Source: Sphingomonas canadensis (GTDB taxonomy: Bacteria; Pseudomonadota; Alphaproteobacteria; Sphingomonadales; Sphingomonadaceae). Taken from it: a stretch of 64,000 nt of DNA. The notes beneath the pieces were generated by a model, which was not told the origin of the DNA, made no database searches, and saw only the letters and a list, made by a program, of their open reading frames with translations. Position numbers and translations under genes: made by a program. The stretch spans positions 62,001 to 126,000 of the forward strand of contig NZ_JAPDRA010000010.1 in assembly GCF_026013525.1 (NCBI RefSeq). Reading direction: 5' to 3'. The stretch's first letter is position 1. Each line of letters starts with the position of its first letter. Shown here piece by piece: positions 10,243 to 19,628 of this stretch.

Positions 10243-11520
10243 ATGACCGGGACGAACTCCATCAACATCGGCGATCGCGATTATCCGGTGCTGTCGGGCA
10301 GCGTCGGCCCCGACGTCGTCGACATCCGCAAGCTCTACGCGAACACCGGCAAGTTCACCTACGATCCCGGCTTCACCTCCACGGCGAGCTGCGAATCGGG
10401 GCTGACCTATATCGACGGCGACGAGGGCATCCTGCTCCACCGCGGCTATCCGATCGGCCAGCTCGCGGAACATTCCAGCTTCATGGAGGTCGCCTACCTC
10501 CTGCTGAACGGCGAGCTGCCGGACAAGGCCGAGTTCGACAAGTTCAACTACACGATCACCCGCCACACGATGCTGCACGAGCAGCTCGCGACCTTCTACC
10601 GCGGTTTCCGCCGCGATGCGCACCCGATGGCGATCATGTGCGGCGTGGTCGGCGCGCTTTCGGCCTTCTACCATGATTCGACCGACATCACCGATCCGCG
10701 CCAGCGGATGATCGCCAGCCACCGGCTGATCGCGAAGATGCCGACGATCGCGGCGATGGCGTACAAGTACAGCGTGGGCCAGCCGTTCCTCTATCCGAAG
10801 AACGACCTGAGCTACACCGGCAACTTCCTGCGCATGACCTTCGGCGTGCCGGCCGAGGAATATGAGATCCACCCCGCCGTGGAGCGCGCACTGGACCGGA
10901 TCTTCATCCTCCACGCCGATCACGAGCAGAATGCATCGACCTCCACCGTGCGGCTCGCCGGTTCGTCGGGCGCCAATCCCTTTGCCTGCATCGCGGCGGG
11001 CATCGCCTGCCTGTGGGGTCCGGCGCATGGCGGCGCGAACGAGGCGGCGCTCAACATGCTGCACGAGATCGGCCGTCCGGAGCGCATCCCCGAATATATC
11101 GCCCGCGCCAAGGACAAGAACGATCCGTTCCGCCTGATGGGCTTCGGCCACCGCGTCTACAAGAACTACGATCCCCGCGCGACCGTGATGCAGAAGACGG
11201 TGCGCGAGGTGTTCGACGCGCTGAAGGTCAGCGATCCCGTGTTCGAGGTCGCGCTCCAGCTTGAGGAAATGGCGCTCAAGGACGATTATTTCGTCGAGAA
11301 GAAGCTGTTCCCGAACGTCGATTTCTACTCGGGGGTGATCCTGTCGGCGATCGGCTTCCCCACCACGATGTTCACCGCGCTGTTCGCGCTGGCGCGCACC
11401 GTCGGCTGGGTGGCGCAGTGGAACGAGATGATCTCCGATCCCGATCAGAAGATCGGCCGTCCGCGCCAGCTCTACACCGGCCCCACCCAGCGCGATTACA
11501 TTCCCGTCGAACAGCGCTGA
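10243..11520 (+). CDS. gltA: Citrate synthase
   Basis: Condenses acetyl-CoA with oxaloacetate in the TCA cycle. The 425-residue length is that of the type II (hexameric, NADH-sensitive) bacterial enzymes. Catalytic residues are in [11 protein letters not shown] (His), [14 protein letters not shown] (His) and NVDFYSG (Asp). AAAGGA precedes the ATG. The gene follows gltX by 20 bases, in the same direction, and may be co-transcribed. Confidence 0.97.
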   Translation: MTGTNSINIGDRDYPVLSGSVGPDVVDIRKLYANTGKFTYDPGFTSTASCESGLTYIDGDEGILLHRGYPIGQLAEHSSFMEVAYLLLNGELPDKAEFDKFNYTITRHTMLHEQLATFYRGFRRDAHPMAIMCGVVGALSAFYHDSTDITDPRQRMIASHRLIAKMPTIAAMAYKYSVGQPFLYPKNDLSYTGNFLRMTFGVPAEEYEIHPAVERALDRIFILHADHEQNASTSTVRLAGSSGANPFACIAAGIACLWGPAHGGANEAALNMLHEIGRPERIPEYIARAKDKNDPFRLMGFGHRVYKNYDPRATVMQKTVREVFDALKVSDPVFEVALQLEEMALKDDYFVEKKLFPNVDFYSGVILSAIGFPTTMFTALFALARTVGWVAQWNEMISDPDQKIGRPRQLYTGPTQRDYIPVEQR

Positions 11521-11669
11521 CCCCGAGCGGGAACACGCCGGGGGAAGCCCGCGGCGGGGATCGGCCTGAACCGGACAGCGGGGAACCGCCGGCGCCGATG
11601 CCGCTTTACATCGGCGGCGCGGACCGCGACGATGCGGACGCGCCGCCCCCGCGGCGAAGGAGAGGCTCG

Positions 11670-11888
11670 ATGCGTCGGAACATCATGGTGCTGGGCGGCA
11701 TCCTGGCGGTGGTGCTGGGCACGATCTTCCTGCTCCAGGGCCTGGGCATCATCCGCGCACCGGCGGACAGCTTCATGATCGACAACCGCACCTGGGTATG
11801 GCGCGGCGGCATCCTGGCCGGCGTGGGCGTGATCCTGGCGCTCGCCGGCCGCCTGACCCCTGATCGCAAGCGCAAGGGCGAGGAATAG
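11670..11888 (+). CDS. Small membrane protein (72 aa)
   Basis: Two hydrophobic segments are visible: NIMVLGGILAVVLGTIFLLQ near the start and a second around RGGILAGVGVILALAG, followed by a positively charged tail (RKRKGEE). The ATG at 11670 is chosen because AAGGAGAGG lies 4 bases upstream; the frame is open further upstream but lacks such a site. Function is not recognised. Confidence 0.65.
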   Translation: MRRNIMVLGGILAVVLGTIFLLQGLGIIRAPADSFMIDNRTWVWRGGILAGVGVILALAGRLTPDRKRKGEE

Positions 11889-11932
11889 CCCGCAGGCACT
11901 GCCCTTCAGGGGAGACCTTGGGGTGGAGCCCG

Positions 11933-12814
11933 TCAGCCCGGCGGACCGTCCGGCCCTGCCGCGCCCGCTACCCACTCGCGGAACGCCGCCATCGCCGGGG
12001 TCTCGCTGCGCGACTTGAGCCAGGTCAGCCAATAGCGGCCCGTCACCACCTCTTCCGCGAAGGGCCGCACCAGCGCGCCGCTCTCCAGCGCGCGGCCCAG
12101 CATCGCGGGCGGCGCCAGCGCCACGCCCGCGCCCTGCATCGCCGCCTCGGCCATCGCCAGCGAGGAATCGAAGACCGGCCCCTTCAGCGGCGGCGCGGCC
12201 ACCCCCGCCGCGGCGAACCAGCGCGGCCATTCGTCGGCGCGATAGGATCGCAGCAGTTCGTGCCCCAGCAGGTCCCGCGGCCCCGCCAGCGTCCGCGCGA
12301 TCGCTGGGGTGCAGAGCGGAGTCAGCGGCGCGGCCATCAGCGGCACGCTCTCGGTCGCATGCCACGCCCCGTCGCCGAAGCGGATCGCCAGATCGAGCCC
12401 CTCCCCCGCCAGATCGACGCGGTTGTTGTTGGTGTAGAGCCTCAGGTCGATGCGCGGATTGGCGGCGCGGAACGCGGGCAGGCGCGGGATCAGCCAGCCG
12501 GTGGCGAAGGTGCCCACGCTCGCCACCGACAATAGCTGCGCCATCCCCCCGGCGATGCCCTCCACCAGCTCGGCGATGCGATCCAGGCTGTCGCTGAGCG
12601 TGGGCAGCAGCGCCAGCCCCTCGTCGGTCAGCGCCAGCCCGCGCGGCAGGCGGCGGAAGAGCTGCGCGCCCAGCCGCGCCTCCAGCCCGTTGACCTGGTG
12701 GCTCACCGCCGCCTGCGTCACGCACAGCTCGATCGCCGCCTTGGTGAACGAAAGGTGGCGGGCCGACGCCTCGAAGGCGCGCAGCGCGTTGAGCGGCAGG
12801 TGCGGGCGAACCAT
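11933..12814 (-). CDS. AmpR/GcvA-type LysR transcriptional regulator
   Basis: A LysR regulator of 293 residues. The N-terminal winged helix (LNALRAFEASARHLSFTKAA, then VTQAAVSHQVNGLEARLG) and the effector domain (VDLAGEGLDLAIRFGDGAW) resemble AmpR, which senses muropeptides and controls beta-lactamase genes. It is divergent from the class D beta-lactamase gene at 12920 with a 105-base gap, the classic ampR-bla layout. Regulation of that gene is inferred from layout and similarity only. Confidence 0.85.
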   Translation of the reverse strand: MVRPHLPLNALRAFEASARHLSFTKAAIELCVTQAAVSHQVNGLEARLGAQLFRRLPRGLALTDEGLALLPTLSDSLDRIAELVEGIAGGMAQLLSVASVGTFATGWLIPRLPAFRAANPRIDLRLYTNNNRVDLAGEGLDLAIRFGDGAWHATESVPLMAAPLTPLCTPAIARTLAGPRDLLGHELLRSYRADEWPRWFAAAGVAAPPLKGPVFDSSLAMAEAAMQGAGVALAPPAMLGRALESGALVRPFAEEVVTGRYWLTWLKSRSETPAMAAFREWVAGAAGPDGPPG

Positions 12815-12919
12815 CGGCGATCCATAAGTTTTCCTAGGGTCTATTGCCAGCTTTGATCCTTTGTGCGGCCCGCCTCCCCCGCCCTATCCCATGCGGGCAA
12901 CGCCGCTGGGAGAGACCGA

Positions 12920-13768
12920 ATGACGCTCGATCGCCGCACCTTCACCCGCACGGCTCTGCTCGCCGCGGGCGCCGGAATCGCCGGATTTCCAAATATTTCC
13001 AATGCCTCATCGCCCGCGCCTCGCATCCGGGCGACAGTGATCGCCGATGCCGCCACGGGCCGCATCCTGCATCGCACGGGCGAATGCACGGCGCGGTTCG
13101 GCCCCTGCTCCACCTTCAAAATTCCCTTGGCCCTGATGGGCTATGACGCGGGCATCCTGATCGACGCCCACAGGCCCGCATGGGACTATCGCCCCGAAAT
13201 TCACCGCGCGAGCCGCGCCGCCGACAAGCAGCGCACCGATCCCACAAGCTGGGAAGGCAATTCGGTGCTCTGGTACTCGCGCGAGATCACCGCGCGGCTC
13301 GGCATGGCGCGCTTCCAATCGTACATTGATCGCTTCGGCTATGGGAACCGCGACCTGCGCGGCAATCCCGGCAAGAACGACGGGCTGGTCAATAGCTGGC
13401 TGATGTCGTCGCTGCTGATATCGCCCGACGAGCAGCTTCAGTTCGTGCGCCGCATGCTCGCCCACCGGCTCGTCAGCCCGCGCGCGCACGCGATGACCGA
13501 GGCTATCCTGCCGCAGTTCGATGGCGCGGGCGGCTGGCGCGTCCATGGCAAGACGGGCAGCGGATCGCTGAAGAACGCGAACGGCGTGTACGACGACAAA
13601 CTGCCGCTCGGCTGGTTCGTCGGATGGGCGGACAAGGCCACGGCCAAGGGCGGCAAGCGCCGCGTGGTCTTCGCGCGGCTGATGGCTGGCACCGGCATGC
13701 CCGATGGCGCGGGCGGCCCCAACGCACGCGAATGGATGCTGCGCGAGATCGCCCGCCTGGCGGGATAA
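12920..13768 (+). CDS. Class D (OXA-type) serine beta-lactamase with twin-arginine leader
   Basis: Penicillin-interactive hydrolase of 282 residues. The three class D elements are present: STFK (active-site Ser and the carbamylated Lys), YGN (FGYGN) and KTG (HGKTGSG). The S-x-V position reads SVL. The leader DRRTFTRTALLAAGAGIAG has a twin-arginine pair followed by a hydrophobic core, suggesting Tat export rather than Sec. The ATG at 12920 follows GGGAGAG; an upstream in-frame ATG (12863) would bury the leader. It is divergent from an AmpR-like gene. The spectrum cannot be told from sequence alone. Confidence 0.85.
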   Translation: MTLDRRTFTRTALLAAGAGIAGFPNISNASSPAPRIRATVIADAATGRILHRTGECTARFGPCSTFKIPLALMGYDAGILIDAHRPAWDYRPEIHRASRAADKQRTDPTSWEGNSVLWYSREITARLGMARFQSYIDRFGYGNRDLRGNPGKNDGLVNSWLMSSLLISPDEQLQFVRRMLAHRLVSPRAHAMTEAILPQFDGAGGWRVHGKTGSGSLKNANGVYDDKLPLGWFVGWADKATAKGGKRRVVFARLMAGTGMPDGAGGPNAREWMLREIARLAG

Positions 13769-13855
13769 GGGGGTGGTTTCGCCCTGGTTGCGCCCGCGTC
13801 GCCCGGCCCGGCGCATCAACATCCTGTTTGGGTTCTGGCGTTAGAACCCCGCGGC

Positions 13856-14680
13856 GTGGACTGGATCGCGCCCTATCTGCTCGGCTGGAGCTTCGCCTTC
13901 GCGCTGATCACCGCGGCGGAGCTGCTGCTGCCGCGCGGGCCGGAACGGATCGGCAACCGGCTGGCCGGGCTGGGCTTCTGGGCGCTGTGGCTGCCGGTCA
14001 GCGCGCTGGTGCATGCGGGTTATCAGCACCTCTGGCACTGGCTCGGCGTGGCGCCGCTGGTGGTGCTGCCGCTCGATTTCACCTGGACGGGGATCGCGGC
14101 CGTGGTGCTGGCGCCGCTGGCCGGGGCGCTGGTCTATGATTTCTTCTTCTACTGGTGCCATCGCGCCCAGCATCGCTGGCTGTGGCGCTATCACGCGGTC
14201 CATCATGCGATCCGCGATCTGAATGCGGTCAACGCCTATCATCATATCAGCGAGCCGTTGCTCCAGGCCGTGCTGATCCTGCTGCCCACCAGCCTGATCG
14301 TCAGCGACACCGGCCAGTCGGCGGCGGCGATGGTGGTGCTGCTCCATCTCCACGCATCCTATATCCACTCGCCGGTGCGCTTCGGCTTCGGCCCGGTTGG
14401 GCGGCTGTTCGTCGACAACCGCTATCACCGGATCCATCATTCGCTGGAGGAGCGGCATTTCGATCGCAACTTCGCCGCCTTCACGCCGCTGTGGGACTGG
14501 CTGTTCGGCACGATCTGGTTCCCGCGGCGGGGCGAATGGCCCGCGGTGGGGCTGGCGGAGGCGGATCAGCCGCGCGACCTGCGCGAATGGTTGACGCTGC
14601 CCTGGCGCCCGCGCGCGCCGCAGGAGGAACCCGCCGCCCCGCTCAGGCCGCAGGATCGCGCAGCGGCAGCATCAGGATAA
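13856..14680 (+). CDS. Sterol desaturase / fatty acid hydroxylase family protein
   Basis: Integral membrane di-iron enzyme family that hydroxylates or desaturates lipid substrates. The 274-residue protein has four or so membrane segments and the family His clusters: HRAQH, HAVHH, a later HASYIH and HRIHH. The start is GTG at 13856, giving the hydrophobic N-terminus (MDWIAPYLLGW). Its 3' end overlaps the convergent kinase-like gene by 38 bases. The substrate is unknown; hopanoid, carotenoid or sphingolipid roles are possible in this group. Confidence 0.85.
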   Translation: MDWIAPYLLGWSFAFALITAAELLLPRGPERIGNRLAGLGFWALWLPVSALVHAGYQHLWHWLGVAPLVVLPLDFTWTGIAAVVLAPLAGALVYDFFFYWCHRAQHRWLWRYHAVHHAIRDLNAVNAYHHISEPLLQAVLILLPTSLIVSDTGQSAAAMVVLLHLHASYIHSPVRFGFGPVGRLFVDNRYHRIHHSLEERHFDRNFAAFTPLWDWLFGTIWFPRRGEWPAVGLAEADQPRDLREWLTLPWRPRAPQEEPAAPLRPQDRAAAASG

Positions 14681-16052
14681 AGCGCGCGCCCATGCCGGGG
14701 GCGCTGTCCACGGTCAGTTCGCCGTCCATCGCGCGCGCCAGGCGGCGGGCGATGTAGAGCCCCAGCCCGCTGCCGCCCGGTTCGCTGGGATCGACGCGGC
14801 CGAACTTCTCGAAGATCTTTTCCTGATCCTCGGCGGCGATGCCCTTGCCCTGGTCGGCCACGATCACACAGCCCATCGCGCCCTCGCGCTCCAGCCGGAT
14901 CCACACCTGCGCGCCCGGCGGCGAATAGCGCACCGCGTTGCCGATCAGGTTGACCAGTATCTGGAGGCAGCGGCGGAACTCGCCAGTCACGGGCAGCGAT
15001 TCGCCCGATGCCGGCTTGTCGATCCGCACCTCGGCCTGCGCCGCGCGCACCGCGAGCAGCCCCGCCGCGCGCCGCGCCACATCGGCCAGGTCGATCGGCT
15101 CCGCCACCGTGCGGAAATCCGTCCGCTCGATCGCCTGCAGGTCCACCAGATCGTCCACCAGCCCCAGCAGGTGCCGGCCGGCATTGGCGATGTCGCTGGC
15201 ATATTCGGCATAGTCGGGCTTCAGCGGCCCTTCGGTCTGGGCGCTGATCGAATCCGCGTTGGCGATGATCTTGCCCAGCGGGCCGCGCAGCGCGCGATCG
15301 AGCCGCTGGCTGAACGAATCGGGAAAGCCGCCGAAGGGCAGCGCCGGCCCCGCCGGATCGTGCCGCGGCACCGGCGCGGCAGCGGGGGCGCCGTCGTCGA
15401 TCAGGTGCGCGCCGCCCGTGAACCCGGCGAAGCGCCCGCCGGGATCGGTGCGCGGCGCCGCATCCAGCCGCACGATCCGCCCGGTGCCGCGCAGCTCCGC
15501 CTTCTGCCCGTCGAACCGCGCCTGAGCCGCCACCGCGCTCAGGATCGGCAAATTGCCCGTCTCGTCCTCGGTCAGCGCGAACAGCCGGGTCAGCGGCTGG
15601 CCCAGCATCGTCGAGCTGTCGAAGCCGTAACGCGCACCCGCCTCGATCGACAGGAAGGTGAAGCGCAGCGACGCATCGGTTTCCCACAGGAAATCGGCGG
15701 CGGAGCGGAAGAAATCGCCGTCGCGCTCGGGCTCGCTGGCAGGTGCGCGCCAGCCGGGACGCGGCCGCCATCCACTCACCTGCAATCGCACGCTGCCCGC
15801 TTCGGGCTCGGCACGGACCCACAGCTCCAGATCGTCCTCGCCATCGGCCGCGATCACATTGCGCGAGATGCCGATGCCCAGCCGGTGCGCCAGCCGCGCC
15901 AGCGTGGCGATCTGCGGCACGGCCAGCGGCGCGCCGATGCTGCCGCCCGCGCGCTCGTTCAGCTCGAACAGCCGCGCCTCGGCCTCGATCAGCCTGCCTT
16001 CGCTGTCGACCCTGCCGATCGCAACGGGAAGCGTGGGGTCCATCGCGTTCAC
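14643..16052 (-). CDS. Histidine-kinase-like protein lacking the usual phosphoacceptor His
   Basis: The 469-residue protein has an N-terminal variable region, a PAS-like segment (FFRSAADFLWETDASLRFTF, about 155-270), a HisKA-like dimerisation helix pair and a C-terminal ATPase domain with N box (LIGNAVRYSPPG), G1 (DQGKGI) and G2 (GSGLGLYIARRLA). In the H box the usual SHELRTPL reads DRALRGPL, with Arg where the His should be. It may be a pseudokinase or act by another route. The GTG start overlaps the upstream DUF2336 stop (GTGA), implying coupled translation. No response regulator gene is adjacent. Confidence 0.8.
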   Translation of the reverse strand: MNAMDPTLPVAIGRVDSEGRLIEAEARLFELNERAGGSIGAPLAVPQIATLARLAHRLGIGISRNVIAADGEDDLELWVRAEPEAGSVRLQVSGWRPRPGWRAPASEPERDGDFFRSAADFLWETDASLRFTFLSIEAGARYGFDSSTMLGQPLTRLFALTEDETGNLPILSAVAAQARFDGQKAELRGTGRIVRLDAAPRTDPGGRFAGFTGGAHLIDDGAPAAAPVPRHDPAGPALPFGGFPDSFSQRLDRALRGPLGKIIANADSISAQTEGPLKPDYAEYASDIANAGRHLLGLVDDLVDLQAIERTDFRTVAEPIDLADVARRAAGLLAVRAAQAEVRIDKPASGESLPVTGEFRRCLQILVNLIGNAVRYSPPGAQVWIRLEREGAMGCVIVADQGKGIAAEDQEKIFEKFGRVDPSEPGGSGLGLYIARRLARAMDGELTVDSAPGMGARFILMLPLRDPAA

Positions 16053-17170
16053 CGCGCCCGCCCCTGCGCGCGGCCCAGCGCCAGCACGGCGGCGCGATAT
16101 TCGGGGTCCAGCTTCAGCGGCGCCAGCGCGTCGCGCGCCTCGGCCGCGTTGATCGTCGCCACCGAATGCAGCGTGTCGGCAAAGCTCTCCAGATCGCGCC
16201 GCGGATCGGCCTCGCACAGCGCGTATCCCACCATCGCGATCGTATCGCGCGCGAACTCCAGCGCGCGCAGCGACAGCCACAGCCGGTCGCCCGCCGGATC
16301 GAGCACCACTTCGCGCGCGATCGCATATCCCACGCCCAGCGCATGGGCGAGCAGCGCGGTGAACAGCACGATGCGCCGGTCGCCCAGCGCCTCGACCAGC
16401 AGCTCGGGCAGCTCGCCCGGCTGCGCGTCGATCGCGGCGGCGAAGCGCATCGCCGCGGCCTCCAGCCGGTCGCCCTCGTCATAGGCGGCCAGGCTGCGCT
16501 GCGCCGCCTCGCTCAGCGCGCGGTCTAGCGCGCCGGTATCCGCCTCGCCGGCCTCCACCACGCGCTCGCGCAGCGCGGCGGCGACCCACCAGACCAGCCG
16601 GTGGTGCAGCTCGGCGGGCAGCTCGGTATGGGTGAGCTGTCCCGATTCGGGACTTCCCCGGCGGCGGCTTTCGGCGATCAGCACGCCCATCGCGCCCGCC
16701 GCCACCACCCGGTCCGGGTGCTGGACGAATCGGTTGATCAGGCTGGGCCGCTCGGGATCGTCCGGCGCCGACATCGGCAGCGCGTTGCCCACCAGTTCCT
16801 GGCGCACGCGCGCGATCAGCTCGGCCATCAGATCGGGATCGCGCAGCAGCCCCGATTGGGAGAGCCGCGCGAGCACGCTGCTGCCCCCATCGCCCAGCGC
16901 CCTGGCCGCCCCGGCGGCCCCGCGCGCGGAGAGCAGGCGGGCGCCATGCTCGCGAATCTCGGCCTCCACCGTCTCCACCATGCCGCGCAGCAGCACGGCC
17001 AGCGCCGATCGCGTGCGCTCGTCCAGCCGCGATTCCTCGGGGATGAAGAAGTCGTCGATCGCCACCGACAGCGCATGGAAAGCAGGCGCGTCTGCGCTAG
17101 CCGCACGCGCAAGCAGCTTCTTGGCGCCGATGGTGATGCCATCGCGCGTGTCGACGGGGTTGTCCGACAT
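16049..17170 (-). CDS. DUF2336 family protein
   Basis: A 373-residue, all-helical, Ala/Leu-rich cytosolic protein matching the alphaproteobacterial DUF2336 type (RNRFVQHPDRVVAAG-like repeats, LLAHALGVGYAIAREVVLDP). No catalytic motif or membrane segment is visible. It is read before the kinase-like gene in the same transcript with a 4-base overlap, so the two products probably work together. The role of the family is not established to my knowledge. Confidence 0.75.
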   Translation of the reverse strand: MSDNPVDTRDGITIGAKKLLARAASADAPAFHALSVAIDDFFIPEESRLDERTRSALAVLLRGMVETVEAEIREHGARLLSARGAAGAARALGDGGSSVLARLSQSGLLRDPDLMAELIARVRQELVGNALPMSAPDDPERPSLINRFVQHPDRVVAAGAMGVLIAESRRRGSPESGQLTHTELPAELHHRLVWWVAAALRERVVEAGEADTGALDRALSEAAQRSLAAYDEGDRLEAAAMRFAAAIDAQPGELPELLVEALGDRRIVLFTALLAHALGVGYAIAREVVLDPAGDRLWLSLRALEFARDTIAMVGYALCEADPRRDLESFADTLHSVATINAAEARDALAPLKLDPEYRAAVLALGRAQGRAR

Positions 17171-17205
17171 GGACCTCGACTAGCGGAAGTGTCCTTAAGA
17201 GCAGA

Positions 17206-18381
17206 CTAAGCTTTTTCGCGGTTCGTCTCAACCGCGGCGGCCAATGTGGCGAATGCGTAGACGGCCGCAAGACCCAGCCCCGCCACCGCCCATCCGGCCA
17301 TCGCGAATGGCGCCAGCAACAGCGGCAGCGCGCTGGGGCTGGACCACCATCGCCGCGGCCGCGCCCGGCTGCGCTCCACCAGCAGTTGCGCCGCCACCGC
17401 CACCAGCGCCAGCACCGCGGGCGTCCATTCGCCGCTCGCGATCCGCTCGCTCGCGCCCAGCACCAGCGTGGCGAGCGCGACCAGCGCGAACACGCCCGTT
17501 TCGATCGCGGAGGCCCGCGCCGGATCGCCCGTCAGCGATGCGTGCGCCGCGGCTGTGACGAGCGCCGCCAGCGCCGCCAGCGTCACGCCCATGCCGGTGC
17601 CTTCCCATCCCCATCCGGCCAGCGCCACGCCGGCCACGCCCAACACCGCGCCCAGCGCCAGCGGCGCCCATCCGGGCACGCCGCGCCGCGTCAGCTCGGG
17701 CAGCGCCAGCCGTGCGATTGGAGTGAAGATCCAGCGATCGGCCCAACTCGTCCGCCGCTCGGTCAGCGCCGCCAGCACGGCGTTGCTCCGCGTCGCCAGC
17801 GCCGCCGCGCTCAGCTCCACCGAATGGCCGCCGCGCAGCCAGCTCGTGGTCAGCGGCACATGCTCGGCGCCCGCCTGCACCGCGACGCGCAGCAGCGCCG
17901 ACTGGAAATCATAATCCTCCGGCATCTGCGCGATCTCGCCCAGTTGCCCGCCCGAAACGCGCGCGATTCCCGCCCAGCTATCGCGCATGTCCAGCCGCTC
18001 GATCGCGGCGGGCGAATTGGGGTCGTTGGTGACGAGCAGCGCCTCGCCATGTTCGGACGCCATCGAATCGATCACGCTGTCCGTGGTCACCAGCCCGTCG
18101 GCCAGCACCACCACGCGCGTATCATAGTCCAGCCGCTCCGAAGCCTCCTCGGCGGATCGCACGATCTCCACCGAAACGCCCGGCCGCGACGCGCGGTTCA
18201 CCGCGCTCACAAGCTGGGGCGTCATCCGCCCCACCGCCACCATCACCTGCTCCGCCCCGGCGCCGGCCAGCAGCCGCACCTGATATTCGAGCAGCGTCAT
18301 GCCGCCGAACGGCAGCGTGGCGGCCAGCATCCCCGGCCGGTCCTCGGCCTCCTCGATGGCGAAGATCAGCCCTGCGAGCAT
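17206..18381 (-). CDS. Nucleotidyltransferase-like protein with C-terminal membrane helices
   Basis: The N-terminal half (about 1-190) resembles the sugar-1-phosphate or inositol-phosphate nucleotidyltransferase fold (MLAGLIFAIEE..., PFGGMTLLEYQVRLLAGAGAEQV), but the usual G-x-G-T-R-hexapeptide is not kept. The C-terminal half has about five hydrophobic segments, as in bifunctional enzymes joining a cytidylyltransferase to a CDP-alcohol phosphotransferase. The CDP-alcohol motif (DG-x2-AR) is not seen, so activity is doubtful. Function is unassigned. Confidence 0.6.
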   Translation of the reverse strand: MLAGLIFAIEEAEDRPGMLAATLPFGGMTLLEYQVRLLAGAGAEQVMVAVGRMTPQLVSAVNRASRPGVSVEIVRSAEEASERLDYDTRVVVLADGLVTTDSVIDSMASEHGEALLVTNDPNSPAAIERLDMRDSWAGIARVSGGQLGEIAQMPEDYDFQSALLRVAVQAGAEHVPLTTSWLRGGHSVELSAAALATRSNAVLAALTERRTSWADRWIFTPIARLALPELTRRGVPGWAPLALGAVLGVAGVALAGWGWEGTGMGVTLAALAALVTAAAHASLTGDPARASAIETGVFALVALATLVLGASERIASGEWTPAVLALVAVAAQLLVERSRARPRRWWSSPSALPLLLAPFAMAGWAVAGLGLAAVYAFATLAAAVETNREKA

Positions 18382-18428
18382 TGGCGGTGGTTAGGCGGAT
18401 TGGCGGCGGCGGGCAACCGGGGGGCCGC

Positions 18429-19625
18429 TCAATACAACAGGAACCTGCGCCGTTCCGCCAGCCATGCCGCCTCGTCGGGGCTGGCCACGGCGTCCAGGTC
18501 GCCCGCTTCGGCGCCCGCGTCGTCCACCCATTCGCGCAGCGCCGGGCCGCCGTTGATCACGTCGATCGCCAGCCGGTCGAACACATATTCATAGCCGAAA
18601 TCGCGCCACAGCGGATAATCGGGGTAGAGCCGCCGGATCGCCTTGAACCCCGCCGCCTGCAGCCGCCAGGGCAGAAAGGCGTTGTGCAGGTATCGCGGCC
18701 CCTCGGCATGAAGGAACACGCCCGAGCAGAGCTGGCCCGCATGCTTGTGGAAGGTCGGCTGGAACCACATGTCGCGCAGCACGCAACCTTCCAGCCATTG
18801 CGGCGCGATCCGCTCCATCTCGGCGATCACCGCGCGCGCGTCGATATCGGGCGCGCCGAACAGCTCCAGCGGGCGCGTGGTGCCGCGGCCTTCGGACAGC
18901 GTCGTGCCCTCCAGCATCACCGTGCCGGCATAGGCGCGGGCCATGTTGAGGTTGGGCGCGTTGGGGCTGGGGTTGATCCACACCCGCTCGGGCGGCCATC
19001 CCCATCCCGGCGCGGCCTCGGGCTCCCATCCCTCCATCGCGATAACGCGATAGTCGACGTCCAGCTTGAAATGGTCGACGAACCAATGGCCCATCTCGCC
19101 CAGCGTCAGCCCGTGGCGCATCGGCATCGGCCCGGCGCCGACGAAGCTCTCCTGCCCGGGGATCAGCGTGGTGCCCTCCACCGGGCGCCCGGCGGGATTG
19201 GGCCGGTCGAGCACCCACACGCTCTTGCCGTGCGCGGCGGCGGCCTCCAGCACATAGAGCAGCGTGGTGACGAAGGTGTAGATGCGGCAGCCCAGGTCCT
19301 GCAGGTCGAACAGCATGACGTCGAACGTGTGCATCGACTGGCCCGTGGGCCTGCGCACCTCGCCGTACAGGCTGAACACGGGGACGCCATAGACCGGATC
19401 GGTGAAATCCGGCGATTCCATCATATTGTCCTGCAGGTCGCCGCGCACGCCATGCTGCGGGCCGAACACGGCGGTGACGTTGATCCCCGCCGCGAACAGC
19501 GCGTCCAGGCTGTGGGTCAGATCCGCCGTCAGCGAGGCGGGATGCGCCAGCAAGGCCACGCGCCGCCCCTCCAGCGGCTTGCGGAGTCCGGGGTCGGCGA
19601 GCAGGCGATCGATACCGAAGAGCAT
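18429..19625 (-). CDS. DUF1343 (NamZ-like) protein
   Basis: The 398-residue protein matches the DUF1343 family: GRRVALLAHPASL, FGPQHGVRGDLQ, SLYGEVRRPT, DLQDLGCRIYTF, DRPNPAGRPVEGT and GRGTTRPLELFGAP. Some members are exo-beta-N-acetylmuramidases (NamZ) acting on peptidoglycan fragments. No signal peptide is visible, which would point to cytosolic muropeptide recycling; that is inference. The upstream DOMON-like gene ends 3 bases before it, so the two are probably one operon. Confidence 0.8.
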   Translation of the reverse strand: MLFGIDRLLADPGLRKPLEGRRVALLAHPASLTADLTHSLDALFAAGINVTAVFGPQHGVRGDLQDNMMESPDFTDPVYGVPVFSLYGEVRRPTGQSMHTFDVMLFDLQDLGCRIYTFVTTLLYVLEAAAAHGKSVWVLDRPNPAGRPVEGTTLIPGQESFVGAGPMPMRHGLTLGEMGHWFVDHFKLDVDYRVIAMEGWEPEAAPGWGWPPERVWINPSPNAPNLNMARAYAGTVMLEGTTLSEGRGTTRPLELFGAPDIDARAVIAEMERIAPQWLEGCVLRDMWFQPTFHKHAGQLCSGVFLHAEGPRYLHNAFLPWRLQAAGFKAIRRLYPDYPLWRDFGYEYVFDRLAIDVINGGPALREWVDDAGAEAGDLDAVASPDEAAWLAERRRFLLY

Positions 19626-19628
19626 GGC

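Noticed and set aside
12815..12919. A defined AmpR-type operator between the LysR gene and the class D gene
   Set aside because: Only an A/T-richer patch near 12818-12846 is visible; no convincing T-N11-A palindrome could be fixed.
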